In this document: piece by piece, positions 36,141 through 48,131 of the stretch
Position numbering within the stretch: position 1 is the stretch's first letter
Layout: each line of letters starts with the position of its first letter
Origin: Druceiella hillmani
Taxonomy: Eukaryota > Arthropoda > Insecta > Lepidoptera > Hepialidae
Length of the DNA stretch: 64,000 nucleotides
Direction of reading: 5' to 3'
Assembly (NCBI GenBank): GCA_039881145.1
Contig: JAYKKI010000060.1
Span: 6,200,501-6,264,500, forward strand
Translations under genes and position numbers: made by a program
Notes under the pieces: model-generated
What the model was told of the DNA's origin: nothing
The model's database searches: none
Seen by the model: the letters and a program-made list of their open reading frames with translations, nothing else

Positions 36141-37611
36141 AAAGTACTTTGGTGTAAAACTTGTATATTTTCAAATAAATTAATATGTTCAACCAACAAA
36201 GTTTGACTACTCGAATAGTAGCTTAAACTCTGAAATATATTCCGGGAATAATGCAAATTTTTAAATAAAGTTTTAAAACTTACCAATGATGGAGCAACTC
36301 TCACCAATTACATTTAGTTCACAAATGCTTCTATTGCTTGTTTAAGTAAAATATGTAATTTATATTGCTATTGATATGCAAATCTAGTTTCACAGATCAC
36401 TGTAACAAGATAAGTTGCACTTGTAATAAAAATGAACTTGAAAATAACGAAGTCAGCACGGAAAATCTAAAATTGGCATTGCAATAAATCTAAATACTAT
36501 TACCATAAAAGAATGCATAATAATTCAATGAAAACACAATGGATGTATGAAAATAAAATATGTAAATATACCGTGAAGTTCCATATTATTGCAGCGAATA
36601 ATTTAGTGTTCATCTATTGATAGTATTTTGAGTTGATTTGAAATATCATTAGTTGAGGTATTAAATGACGTGGGTTAATTTTTTGAATTTCGTACAGAGT
36701 TACGAAAACACATAACTTTTGCAGGTCTTAGTGGATGTTTGTAAAATTGGCATTGTTCTAAAATCCTCAAATAATTATGCACGTTGCATGCGAGACGAAA
36801 CTGAAAAATTTTTAATTATTATAATATTGTATGAACAAAAGAAATATTGTATTAGCAAAAGAAAAAGGCATTCTGTCATTATTAGTAGTTATTGCTATAA
36901 TTAGTTTGACGATGTTGATTAGATGTGGCCATGACCATGAAGATTATTTATGTCATTAACCTCTGTGTGTGCCTGTTGCTCATGCTAAGTTTCTATAGAC
37001 GAAAATTGATGTTATAAATTCGAACCAGAGTGAAATGTTTCCTAGTAAACTAGTACTTCTGATATTCCTCATAGTTCCATGACCTTAAAAATTCGGTGAA
37101 TTAAGAGGTCTTTTTGGATTATTCTTATATTCTTTTAGTACTGCCTTTTGGTAAAAAAAGTTAGATTAATTTGGCCTGGATTGTTACGTTTGTGTTAAAT
37201 ATTTTTTTCAACTCAATCCAATGAGCATTTTTCCAAATATACTATAACCAATTAATTTTTATATGTCTCTAGAATCGAAACGCGTGTTATACAATTTATC
37301 AAATCAGGAATAAACGACCCCAATTCAACAATTAGAGTTGTCTGTTCAAATCTTACACAATCATTACAAATCTTTTTCCATTTTGTAATAGAACACAGTA
37401 TAAACAATATGTAATGGATGGCTTTAGTTTCCCACAGATCAATTTGTTTCCTTTCTGCGAGAAAATAGCAGTTAAAATTATTTAAAACTTAATTACATTT
37501 TATAACGCATTTTGATTACATAATTCTATTCTATTACTTTTGGAGATAAAAGCACTCAAAATGTAAATATATTTTTTTTTCTACAATAAATGCAATTAAA
37601 AATATTTGATT
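36141..37611. other. AT-rich stretch, nothing recognised
   Basis: No motif or repeat was recognised. Confidence 0.5.
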
Positions 37612-37815
37612 TTGCTACATTAAATGCAATTAAATATGTTTAATGTAATAAATTAAGTTACATGTGCTGTAACAATGGTTACATTTTTATGTGACTATTA
37701 TTTTAATATCATGTTTCAAACTATATCATTTAATAACTTAAATAATTATGTTATAATAATAATATGTTACAATTTTATACAATAATTTACAATATAGTTA
37801 TTATTGTGTATTCAT
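37612..37815. repeat. Dispersed repeat, copy 2
   Basis: A diverged direct copy of 35375-35580, sharing aatgtaataaattaagttac, gctgtaacaatggttaca, tatgttacaattttatacaa and caatatagttatta. Confidence 0.75.
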
Positions 37816-38570
37816 TCTATTTTATTCGTTGCATTATTGCATTTTATTCAGGAAGTAACCCTCCATATAATGCCAGGACAAATATATTAAATTTCTTCTG
37901 AATATAATTTTGAAAGTAAAAACATCTCATAACAAAACAGAAGCAATCATTTGTGGAACTTAAATATATAATTTGTTATTAAATCAGTATAACATACTGG
38001 CTTCAATGGGTGCCTTAGTACAAAATAAAACGATTACATTCAATAAAAAATGTTCATATTTTATCTCAATAGTTTAATTTCGCTAACTCTTTTTAAATCT
38101 TGTGGTTAATTGGGAAAGATTGGCAATGTAGCAATAATCTGCCAGATTTATATTTAATTTTGAAATAGATAAGTAAAGTTAATGTAGGATCGGATATGAT
38201 ATTCTGTAAGTAATATTTTGCAATATTTAGCATTTGTGTAGTGACAAAAGCCAAGAATTAATATATTATGACAATATTTCCAATTTTACAATTGAAAATA
38301 CGACGCTGTAGACATTTTAAATAAACGTAGTCTTTCATATGTGTGCCTATTTGGGTAGACGTAGCATACTATGTGAATTCAATACTACTGAGATTGCCTG
38401 TGTTTTTAAAAACCCATTGTTGTTGACCTATTGTTAGATCCATTACGCTGTTGGCATATTGTTGAAGTATCTAGTAGTATGACACTTTGTATTCATACTT
38501 TTTAAAGAAAATATGTATTATCGAATTTAATTTTTGCCTGCAGATTTTACGTGCCAGGTAAATTATATCA
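37816..38570. other. AT-rich stretch, nothing recognised
   Basis: No motif or repeat was recognised. Confidence 0.5.
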
Positions 38571-38830
38571 AAACCTACTAACCAAAACTTTTTGCTTGGT
38601 TTCCAAATTAAAAAAGGTCCTTTAAATCCACCATCTTAGAGCATCCACCATATTGAAGTTTTTGTGACAATAAGTTCAATATAGTGATAGTATCATGTCC
38701 TTTTGATTTTACGTTACCTTTATGCCCAATTTCATTATAATCTATTGAGTATGTTAGTCGCGAAAATATAACATACAGACAAACAAATACATTTTCACGT
38801 TTATAATATTAGTGAAGATTTTTTTTAAAA
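38571..38830 (+). mobile_element. Probable 3' tail of an RTE-type lepidopteran LINE
   Basis: It contains accatcttagagcatccacc and, further on, gcccaatttcattataatct, and ends tataacatacagacaaacaa then cgtttataatattagtgaag. Lepidopteran non-LTR tails commonly end in acagacagac followed by tttataatat.agt. No coding part is attached. Assigned by resemblance only. Confidence 0.4.
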
Positions 38831-39482
38831 TTATATTATAATTTTAAGAAATCCTAAAGCTAAAGGGACTTTAATCAAAATTTGGCAAAAAGAAAACTTG
38901 AAACCCGAAGAACTGCTGTGAAATATATTTAGAATGACTGGAATATAAAACAAGGAATCAGAATCTGTGAGCTGAAAATACATAAACTATAATGTACATA
39001 AAACCATCTTAATATTTATCTAGAAAACTTACCAGACGTAAGTCAATCCAGTATAAAAGAATTTAAGATTGAAGACATTTTGGATTACCTGATAAATAAT
39101 GATTTAATTTTATTTACACAACCCTGTTATCCAACAATACAGTTACTGAAAGTATTATTCATTTGCTACCATCTGTAAGGCAGTGACAGGATACTCCGCT
39201 CACGTAACTCAGTTCATACTTCAGAAAAAGTTGAGTGGGCTTTTAAAAATTTTGTAACCAGAGAACCAATACATGTACAAAAAGTTTTTGAGGGTGGAAA
39301 ACAAGCAACAATCAAAAAGCACAAAATCCAGATCTGAAAATGTGAACTAACCCATTTCCCTCAATTGTTAACAGGTGGCAGAAAAAAATGCAATAAAATA
39401 CTTTTTTATACTCAATAATAAGCTGTTTCCGTTAAATTTTTTGGCCGACTTTTACATAATCTCGAAGCGGCATTGCAAATAT
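38831..39482. other. AT-rich stretch, nothing firmly recognised
   Basis: Phrases near 39000-39300 (for example gtaaggcagtgacaggatac) are less AT-rich and may be transposon debris, but no protein motif was readable. Confidence 0.35.
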
Positions 39483-39512
39483 TCTCATTTTCATACATAT
39501 ATATGTGTGTAT

Positions 39513-39572
<60 letters not shown>
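39483..39572. repeat. (TA)n/(TATG)n microsatellite
   Basis: TA dinucleotides with interspersed tatgtg; the Tyr-Ile frame crossing it is an artefact. Confidence 0.9.
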
Positions 39573-39851
39573 ATATATGTTTTACATTTTTACAAAAAAG
39601 TTTGAAACAATTATGTTAAAAGGTCAACTTTACTAACTTTTATTAAATCACAAGAATGTGTATTAATCTTAAAACTGACTTAGCAATATTGAACTTGACT
39701 CATAGTTAATTTAAATTCTTCAAGTAAAAATTAACATTCAAATCTTCAACACTTAGTTTACTTATTGGTAATTCTAACTCGATCTTTGTAAGAAGTCTTT
39801 GACAATTTGACTTTAAGTAGGTAATTAAACATTTAGTCGTTACTTTGGAAG

Positions 39852-41834
39852 TTATTGGACTTTGAAATTATTTAAATTAATTGCAAAAGTATAAAATCTA
39901 GGCATTCTTACTGTACAATGTGACCGTGGTTGAGGATCGGGAATGACGTCACTGATGCATAAACTGTGTATGTCTTCTACAATAGGAAAAATGAATGACC
40001 ACAATGGCCCTGGTTTCTTCTGAAGATAAGATACTTCCAGCTCTGTACGCAAATTATGGCTAAGGACTTTTCCCATGTAATAAACAATAGAAATTTTCTT
40101 TTCAAAAATCACCAAAATAAAACAATTATCTTTGAAATTCTCTGGTGTCACATCAACATTTGTGTTGATATGGCAAACATTAGCATCTTTTTCAGTGTGT
40201 GGAGACATAGAACCCTCCCATAACTTGTTTACGACACTTCAGATTCCTCTGAATCTTCATTGATTTCCATTTTCTTAGCTTTGTTTTTCTTTTGTCTTGA
40301 ATTAAATTCCAGCAAACTACGTTTCATTTCTTTAGCTCTAGCTTTTCTTTCCTGTTCCCTTTTCTAATTTCCTTCTGTCTGTGTCTCTCTTCTAGTTCAT
40401 TTTTTTCAGGTGTATCAATGTATATACCGAATTTATCTGGTTTTCTTCCTTTATTGGTTTTTCTGCTTCTAACAACTGTAGGATAGAGTCTTATGACTTG
40501 GTGTTACATGAATATTAATAGTTGGTTCAAGTTGAGTCTCAGCTATAGAAGTGGAAGGTTTGTAAGTTTCGGTGCTATCTTCTTGAAGATTTTAGAGTGA
40601 TAAAGAAGGTGACAGCTGACGAGTATCAACAGAAGAGAGTAGCAGATCCTCCTCATTCATAGCAGTCGACGGCATGCTTGTACACGTCTGTTGTTCTAGA
40701 GTGACAGAAGTCGTGGACAGGTTAGATGGAATAATTTCATAATTATTTACAGCATACACTTTAGTGGGAGCAAAATCTTCATCACTAAAGGCCATTCCAT
40801 TGAATTGCCATATACCTGGCTTAGTAATCCACTTGTAATATTTTTCTGTGTAAACGGTTCAATGTATGCAAGTTTTACCAGTTTAGGAATATTGTAAATG
40901 CTGACTGTTTTTCCTGGATTCATCATATGCCAATTATGGAAAGCTATTTTCAACTTTGACTTAAATGGTGCAAAAACTCCAATGTTTAACAGTTGCAAGT
41001 GGTGGCTGTGTATGTGGGGGAGAAGATATAAAAGATATAAAATATTCCATTATCACGAGCATATGTTATAGCCTGTAAACTGAATGTATTTTAATACAGA
41101 AACAAATATTTCAGTAAATACTGACATATTTGTTTCTGGTTGTTGCTGGATAAATATCCAGCCACTCCTATTTGCAGCCCCGATACTTCCTACAGGGGCA
41201 CCTTCAAAGAAATGATCTTTGTAGTGCACATGGGGAAATACAAAGAGTAGCGGGATGGTATTTCCACTTGCTGAAATAATAGCACCAAATATTACAAGCT
41301 CGCCTCATTCAGATGAAACTATTTGGCCTAGTTATTTCTGTGATTTAGGAGCCAAAACTTTAAAAGCGTCTAAAACAGTAGACACGTGAGTCTCATCATA
41401 GTTAAATATCCTGTCGGCAGTAAAATTACATCACTGCTAAACTTCACCCTCTAACTCTGTAACTGCAGTTTTATTAAAAGCGAACGATCATGCAGCGCTG
41501 ATATTTTCTGCCTTTTGCAAACTTATTTCTCTATACTTACCCATCCACTTTAACCCAGACATTTGATTTACATTCCATTTCGCTGGATACCTTAAACATA
41601 TGCTTTCACATATTCATATGACAGTTTCCGAATTTGAACTGTTGTGAATCCATAATGCATGTTGCAGTAATTAATAATATACTAATTTAAATGCGCTTCT
41701 TCTTTCAAGGAGAAGACTTGCAGACTTGTAAATTTGGAATGAAAAGTACATGAGGGACCATCTTTGTTGACACCATCTCTAAATTTCTTCACTCTACTTT
41801 CCAGTGTTATGGTTTTAATGTCATATTTCGACAT
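39852..41834 (-). pseudogene. pogo-type (Tc1/mariner superfamily) transposase pseudogene
   Basis: Reading the minus strand from ATG at 41834 (MSKYDIKTITLESRVKKF), with frame changes: IRKLSYEYVKAYV; SFAFNKTAVTELEGE; FTADRIFNYDETHVSTVLDA then FKVLAPKSQK; GAIISASGNTIPLLFVFPHV; FFEGAPVGSIGAANRSGWIF; LLNIGVFAPFKSKLKIAFHN; NPGKTVSIYNIPKLVK; and a C-terminal part with ILVIFEKKISIVYYMGKVL and FPIVEDI. This is the order of pogo/jerky-like DDE transposases. NYDET supplies the first catalytic Asp. The segment that should carry the second Asp (DNHDSH) between KYIQF and the QAITYARDNG wording is absent, so the protein was catalytically dead even apart from its stops. No terminal repeats were identified. 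It could be mistaken for a host gene because its C-terminal 118-codon frame is intact. Confidence 0.85.
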
Positions 41835-42482
41835 GGCTTTTCAATAAAATAACCGTCTTTGTATCAATTTGTGAACTGATAAATTTACAGACTCTTCATC
41901 TACTTCTTAGTTTCACATACATTTTTTTATAATTCCGCACCAGGATTCTACAATCAAATACTTTTGTTAATGTTCCGTCAATCAATAGCAAAAATCAAGA
42001 ATAACACTATATGATTTATAAAAGCAATTTGAACTAAAAAAACTAAACTGAATCAAAGAGGAGCATTCATACACGTATGAATGTGCTCTCCTTTGTACTG
42101 TTTGAATGTACCCCAAGCCTAATACAAATTTAAATTACTTTAAGTAAATTTGAATTAAGTATGAGAAATGTTAGTTATTAAAATCCAAAGTAAACAATGT
42201 TAAATGAATTCATCATCACTATTTTGTAAAGAATATAAAACTTCTACTTATAATGCGATCGTAAATTTCAGTTAAAAAATTTCTCACCGTGTGCGAAAAC
42301 ACGTTGCATCTTGTCAGTTCACACAGTGTGGCGTGATTGGCGCAATGTTTGTCAAGTAACATGGGGGCCGGTATGCACACAAGCAAATACTTGTTTGTGC
42401 ACCATTTAGTTTTTCTGTCATACTTACTGTACAAATGTGCCCCCTGTAAGAAGGGTGACCATATATTTCTACACATTTACAT
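41835..42482. other. Flank of pogo remnant, small inverted repeat
   Basis: At 42054-42095 caaagaggagcattcatac and gtatgaatgtgctctccttt form an imperfect palindrome. It might mark a pogo element edge, but no matching end was found on the other side. Nothing else was recognised. Confidence 0.4.
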
Positions 42483-42486
42483 ACAT

Positions 42487-42547
<61 letters not shown>

Positions 42548-42556
42548 TATAAACTT
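42483..42556. repeat. Compound (CA)n(TA)n microsatellite
   Basis: tgtacacacacacacacaca continues into atatatata. It directly precedes the readable part of the LINE remnant. Confidence 0.9.
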
Positions 42557-42571
42557 TTGACTTCAAGCCGA

Positions 42572-43735
42572 GAACAGCCTTCTGCAGAATAAAAATGGAG
42601 AGATCCTCAGTGACAAGGTAAAAATCCTTGAAAAATAGAATGAGCATTTTCAGAATCTTCTCAATCCACAAAATATTGAACAAAATGCTAAACACTCTAT
42701 TCAAAGTAACATTCAAAAATAATTGCACAACCATCGCAGAATGAGACGTGGAAGGAATTAAAAAATTTAAAAACCACAAGGCTCCTGGCCCAGACACTAT
42801 TATGTCAGAATTTTTAAAAAATTCAGGAATAGGTGCTAAGAAAATTATATACCGCTTAATTCTATCAGTCTTCTTTTCAATATTGCTCTTGAGAAGATTA
42901 TTAGAGATTCAAAAATCAACACAAGAGGCATGATCTTCTCTAAATCCCTACAAATTATTGCATACATGGATGATATTGACATTATTGCTAGAACACAAAA
43001 AGACCTCAAACAGATATTTCTAGCACTAGAAAGAGAGGCCAAAAAAATGTACCTCTTAATAAACCAGACCAACACCAAATGTATGCAATTTGTGACCAAC
43101 TCCACGCATTTTAAAATCGGTGATTACAAATTTGAAAGGGTAAATTCCTTCATCTACCTTGGGTTTGAAATAAACACTGGCAACGATTTGGCTCCAGAAC
43201 TGAGTTGACGAACAACTGCAGCGAACAGATGCTTTCATGGACTAAGCAGATTTCTGAAATCCAATAATATTAGAAGAAACACTAAACTACTATTATATAA
43301 AAGGTTAATCAGATCGGTACTGACATATGCATCTGAAACGTGAATATTGTCCCAAACTGGTGAAAAAAGTCTTGCAATTTTTGAAGAAAAAATTCTCAGA
43401 TGCATCTTTTGTGGGTTCTTTGACAATGAGTTTTGGAGAAGGAGAACTAATGCCCAACTTTATCACTTATTTAAAGAACCAAATATAATAAAATTTATAA
43501 AAATTCAATGTTTGAAGTGGGCCGGCCATGTAATTAGAATGAAGAAAGATAGAATGACGAAATGAATTTTTCTGGCCAAACAAACTGGCTCAAGAGAAAG
43601 AGGAAGACCCAAATTATGATGAACGGACTGCTTACAAAGTGTTTTCGACGCTCTCAACATAACAAACTGGAAAACCGTGGCGCCCAGAAGAAGGGCTTGG
43701 AACAGACTGCTTGAGAAGGCCAGGGTCCACTGAGG
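42572..43735 (+). pseudogene. Non-LTR retrotransposon reverse transcriptase pseudogene
   Basis: The + strand with frame changes reads NKNGEILSDKVKILEK, NEHFQNLLNPQN, VEGIKKFKNHKAPGPDTIMS (the KAPGPD motif of LINE reverse transcriptases), then an internal deletion, INTRGMIFSKSLQIIAYMDD then IDIIART (catalytic [Y]xDD box), FIYLGFEINTGND, AANRCFHGLSRFLKS, TKLLLYKRLIRSVLTYASET, KILRCIFCGFFDNEFWRRR, IQCLKWAGHVIRMKKDRMTK and [14 protein letters not shown]. The order and wording match the insect LINE polyproteins with the AYADDIDII/RWLGHV/RxRGRP signature. The segment between the KAPGPD block and the YxDD box is much too short, so central RT motifs are lost. The element ends in gcagggcatctatatacata, then TA repeats. 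Confidence 0.88.
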
Positions 43736-43736
43736 A

Positions 43737-43787
43737 CTGGTGCAGGGCATCTATATACATACATACATATATATATTTTTATATATA

Positions 43788-43856
<69 letters not shown>

Positions 43857-43885
43857 GTAGATAGATGCCCTGCACATTACACCAG
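43737..43885. repeat. (TA)n microsatellite inside a short inverted repeat
   Basis: gtgcagggcatctatatac on the left and gtagatagatgccctgcac on the right are reverse complements with one mismatch and enclose about 100 bp of TA repeat. The left arm is the 3' end of the LINE remnant; the right arm would be a second, oppositely oriented 3' end. Confidence 0.8.
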
Positions 43886-44539
43886 GAAAAGAAAAATTGT
43901 CTAACAATAGGCCTTCACTTAGGGTTGAGCTGACTGTTCTTTGTCTATCACAACCAATAACCGACCTATGCAACATTCTTATATAAAATCCAACGCTTCA
44001 CAAGTTAGAATATTATTCAAAAACTCATTGCGTCTTGTTCGGGAAGAGCAGAAATTGTTCGATGGGCATGTGTGCAACCCGATCAAAATTAGTTCAGTTA
44101 ATAAAATATCTTGTCAGCTCTCCCTAATTAAAGTTCGTTACTTATTGCCAGTATGTTTATATTACTGAGATCAAATGACCTAAATTATGAAAGGTTAAGG
44201 GAAAAAAACAAAAATGTTTAATTATGAACCCCCCTGGAATGTTTCAAACTTATTTCGTGTTTCCACATAAAATTTAAAGAACTTCATAATATCATTATTG
44301 CAAAAATAACTATGCTTTCTAACTCTGAAATTTACTTTACATACACATCTTTAAGTGAACGAACTCTAATCGTTCTCAATTGAGCAAGTTATCTCAGCTC
44401 TCATTTATTTCTCATTTTTTCAGTTTTCAATGTGAATACAAGGGTTTGCTCCTTCTAATGATATTGAAAATATATTATATAATAAATATCATATTAATAT
44501 ATGTATATGCTATTCATCTAACATCATATTTTACACAAA
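43886..44539. other. AT-rich stretch, nothing recognised
   Basis: A 75-codon frame at 43941-44168 has no motif I recognise. Possibly more LINE sequence on the minus strand, not readable. Confidence 0.35.
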
Positions 44540-44737
44540 TAAATGAAACTACGTGACATAGTATTATTTCTACTTTCTTTAAGTTCTTTACCACAACCTA
44601 GGTTTTGTTGTATTACAACATATTCAGGTGGGCTATTAGCAAAGATCCCACCTGAAGATGTTGTAATACAATGAAACCTAGGTTGTGGTAAAGAACTTAA
44701 AGAAAGTAGAAATAATACTACATCACGTAGTTTCATT
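44540..44737. mobile_element. Foldback MITE, copy B
   Basis: The left arm aaatgaaactacgtgacata through ttctttaccacaacctaggt to acatattcaggtgggctatt is answered after a short centre (agcaaagatc) by the reverse complement, ending ctacatcacgtagtttcatt. Arms are about 90 bp with few mismatches. It is the same family as copies A and C. Confidence 0.88.
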
Positions 44738-44839
44738 AGACAGATCATTAGAAGTATGGCTATGTTGAGACATTTGCAACCAGCGATTGCTGGCTAAGGT
44801 GTACTTACACTTTACTGTACACTATATAATTTCAAAGTC

Positions 44840-45915
44840 TGTATCTATGACTCCGACTATATTGACCAACCGTTTATTATAACGTAATTGCAGTGCGAAG
44901 TTAAATTTTCATACAAGCTTCTATGGAAAAAGTTCGGTTATTACAACGTCAATTATATTGACACTTTCGCTCGATGCCGGGCCTCTCCCACCCTTCCCCG
45001 GCGCACACGTGCGTGGCTTGTTTTTGTTTTAATCTTTAGTGATTGAAATATTATGGGCAATCAAAAGCAATTTCAGGAAGAATCTTGTACTTAAAAGGAT
45101 TGCGTGCTTAGATGCTAAGCAGAATCATCCTTCTGAAAAAATAACAGTTGTAGATGCGGTTCTCATGGTTTATGATGACTGACACAAAATTTCACAAAGC
45201 ACGATTCACAACTGTTATAGACACACATGATTCATTAAAAACCATGACGCTTCATCTTAGGAAAATGCAGAAAATACTTCTAAGACCGAATTTTATGATG
45301 AAGATGATGTGTCGTTATCTTTGTGGTTGAGAAATCTAAATGCAGACTTGTTGAAATCACCATTCATGTGGGACAATTACATTGACGTTGCTCACATTTC
45401 AAGAACCCACAGATGAGAACATCGTACAGAATATTGTTAATGAACAATACGAAAGTGATAAGAAATGAGAAGAAGTCGAGAAACAATTAACCTAATTAAC
45501 CCCTAATTGTTCACAAGAATATTGAAAATTACGATATTCTTATATATTATAGAATTTGCTATTAAAAGAGCAATGTCTTCTTTGCACAGTAGTGTTAAAA
45601 ACTGTTATTATAATATAAACAAAATGAACAATTATTGATTTTTATGTCAAAAGTGAAAAATATATCTTAACTCTTCATTCCGAAATTCGGTATTATTCTA
45701 TGTAAATTTGTAAGTTCTTATTTTTTATTAAAGTAACAATATACAAATATATACAAATGTATGCAGTCCTTTTTTTTGTCTATTAAACGAAATAATAAAA
45801 CAAAATTTGTTTATTTTGTAAGCTTCTTAATCAGGCTTTATGCTTTGTATGATGTCTGCTTAGTATAACTTAATTGTCATAACCATTCAATGTCATTATA
45901 AGCAAATTCTACTGT
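44840..45915 (+). mobile_element. Tigger/pogo-like DNA transposon remnant
   Basis: Left end words (tgactccgactatattgacc, then ggttattacaacgtcaatta) and right end words (tgtcataaccattcaatgtc then attataagc) resemble in inverted orientation the tandemly repeated ends of Tigger-like elements. Enclosed is a readable piece of transposase (45045-45475). A GC-rich spot (ccgggcctctcccacccttc, about 44977) lies between end and coding region. Boundaries are approximate, and no TA target duplication was confirmed. Confidence 0.6.
45045..45475 (+). pseudogene. Tigger-like transposase, C-terminal remnant
   Basis: The + frame reads EILWAIKSNFRKNLVLKRIA, KITVVDAVLMVYDD, stop, HKISQSTIHNCYRH, then after further stops YIDVAHISRTHR-like wording. 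This is the post-catalytic region of Tigger/pogo transposases (VIxxFKxxYR..., DAxxxIxxAWxxVxxxTIxNCFxKAGF). The DDE domain upstream is missing. Confidence 0.65.
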
Positions 45916-46661
45916 AATTTTTTGTTCAAAAATGAAAAATTACCCATTGCTGAAAGAATTAGAAAAAATTACTGAAGGTATAGTATAACTATGTGACCCG
46001 CATTCAGCTAAAGAATTTGGAATAAGGTAAGGCAAAAGTAAATTAAAAACGCATAAAATACATATAAAACCATGGGTAAATTGGCTTATTATTATTTTAA
46101 AAAATAGCCAAACAAAAAAGTATGTACGATTAATATGAATTATGACAATATAATTCAGCTTCCAAAAAAATAAACTCACGTTGCTTATGTAATAACGGCT
46201 TCCTACTTTATATTAATTTGGAAAAACAACCATATCATTTTAACTCATTAAAATTAACGTACCATTAACATTGAAGGTTAAAAGTTAGTTTTCTACAGGT
46301 TAGCTACATAACATATTTTTCACTTGTCTAAATGTTTTTCAGGTAGGTTTATATTTACCACAGTAATAAGAATATACTATCTTAATTGGGTTAGCTGTTA
46401 CAATTAACAAATGTTCAATTTACATGTATATTAATCTATGTTGAGTATTATTAAGATTTATTTTGACTATATTAAAATAAAAAGCAAATTAACTTTTCCA
46501 TAATCAATTACTATTTTTTACTCCGTTTGTAATTAGTATCTGTCATATCTGATATCCAGTAAATGCTTCATAATGGCTAATACCGATTATATCCAACCTC
46601 TACTTAATGCTTGCTTCTCTACTTAATGCTTAATATTTCTCTACTTAATGCTTCATATTGG
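45916..46661. other. AT-rich stretch with small repeats
   Basis: Phrases ctacttaatgctt and ggctaataccgattatatcc begin to repeat irregularly from about 46575. Otherwise nothing was recognised. Confidence 0.45.
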
Positions 46662-47445
46662 CTAATACCGATTATATCCTACCGCCACTTAATGCTTCTT
46701 TGACTCGCGCCAATTATATGCGGCATATATCAAATACTTTACAATGGCTAGAGCCATTTTGACTGTATTAGATTTGTTCAAAACAGAGAATAAGCTCTCA
46801 ACAACATTGTTTTTACATAACTCCTTAACTTAACTCCTCTGTTTTTTTATATATCATATAATGAGGAATTATCCCTATGTTCTTCAATATTTGAAATTAC
46901 TTTAAACAAATGTTATTACAAAAATATTCTTGTACATATGAAATGTAGAAATTCAAAATAACCTCACTGAATTACTTAAATATAAGCCAGGTAATTTAAC
47001 TATTAATAACTATCAGCAAAATTTAAAATTATTAATTAATTATACTCACCATAGTAATAATAATACCGATTATATCTGACCTATACTTAATACTTCTTTA
47101 ACGTGCGCCAATTATATTCGGCATCTATCAAATACTTTGCAACCGCTAACACCATTTTAAATGTATTAGATTTGATCAAAACAGAGAATAAGCCGGCAAC
47201 ATTGTTTTTTCATACATATTATGTATGTATGTATGTATTATGTATTATGTATGTCCTAAACTTAACTCCTCTGTTTTTTTTACATATCATAAATGAGGAA
47301 TTATCCCTATGTTCTTAATTATATGAAATTACTTTAAACAAATATTATTACAGAAATACTTTTGTGCGCATGAAATGCAGAAATTCAAAATAACCCCACT
47401 GAATTTCTTATTTCACGCCATAGCCAGGTAATTTAACAACTGTTA
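46662..47445. repeat. About 398-bp tandem duplication
   Basis: gcgccaattatatgcggcat (46707) recurs as gcgccaattatattcggcat (47105). Both copies continue through caaaacagagaataagc, aggaattatccctatgttct, aattcaaaataacc and ccaggtaatttaac. The second copy carries an insertion of tatgtatgtatgtattatgt repeats at about 47215-47250. Confidence 0.88.
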
Positions 47446-48036
47446 ATAACAATCAATAATAATAAAGATATTTTTAATTTAACAATTTGTTACATAAATA
47501 TCTGATGAACATTTTTTATGTGCTGTGTATATATTTTATATACTTTTACTCCAGTTTGCACAATCAGTTGTAATCTAAAACAACACTGTTTATACTATTG
47601 TTTTAGATTGCCTATTACCACTAGTGAAATATTACTATAGTATCATTGCAGGATGACAAATATTAATCAAACCAAAAAATTCTCTTTAATTGCAGAATTT
47701 GTGCCTATAATATCTGATAACAGCCTGATTGTTGATAGGGCAGTAATAAAAATATTTCAAAGTAATTTACGATGACTCTAGCTGTAGAACTCTGATATAA
47801 ATTGATAATAAAACGAAAACACAAATAGAAGAGTAGTCTTATGTTTGTTTTTTCATTGGTCAAATAGTTTTAGAATGGTTACATTTATTAGTGGAAAAAC
47901 GTTATTATCAAATTTCAGGCACTCAAGTCATTTTAATCTCCCTAATAAATTTATATACAAAAGCTTCTTCAAGTGTAAGTCTACCTAGTGTTACAAGAAC
48001 TTGCAAACTTATATTATTTAATGTCATATATACTTA
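47446..48036. other. AT-rich stretch, nothing recognised
   Basis: Contains a loose inverted pairing of caatctaaaacaa-like words at about 47560-47610. No coding motif. Confidence 0.45.
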
Positions 48037-48039
48037 ATG

Positions 48040-48129
<90 letters not shown>
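48037..48129. repeat. (TA)n microsatellite, pure
   Basis: About 93 bp of uninterrupted TA. Confidence 0.95.

Positions 48130-48131
<2 letters not shown>

Noticed and set aside
39852..40208. 118-codon minus frame as a possible host gene
   Set aside because: Its wording continues the pogo transposase C-terminal region and sits directly downstream of other transposase pieces in the same orientation.
42957..42985. YMDD box suggesting a retrovirus-like reverse transcriptase
   Set aside because: Flanking motifs (KAPGPD, FIYLGFEI, LKWAGHV) are those of non-LTR elements; the Met is a substitution within AYxDD.
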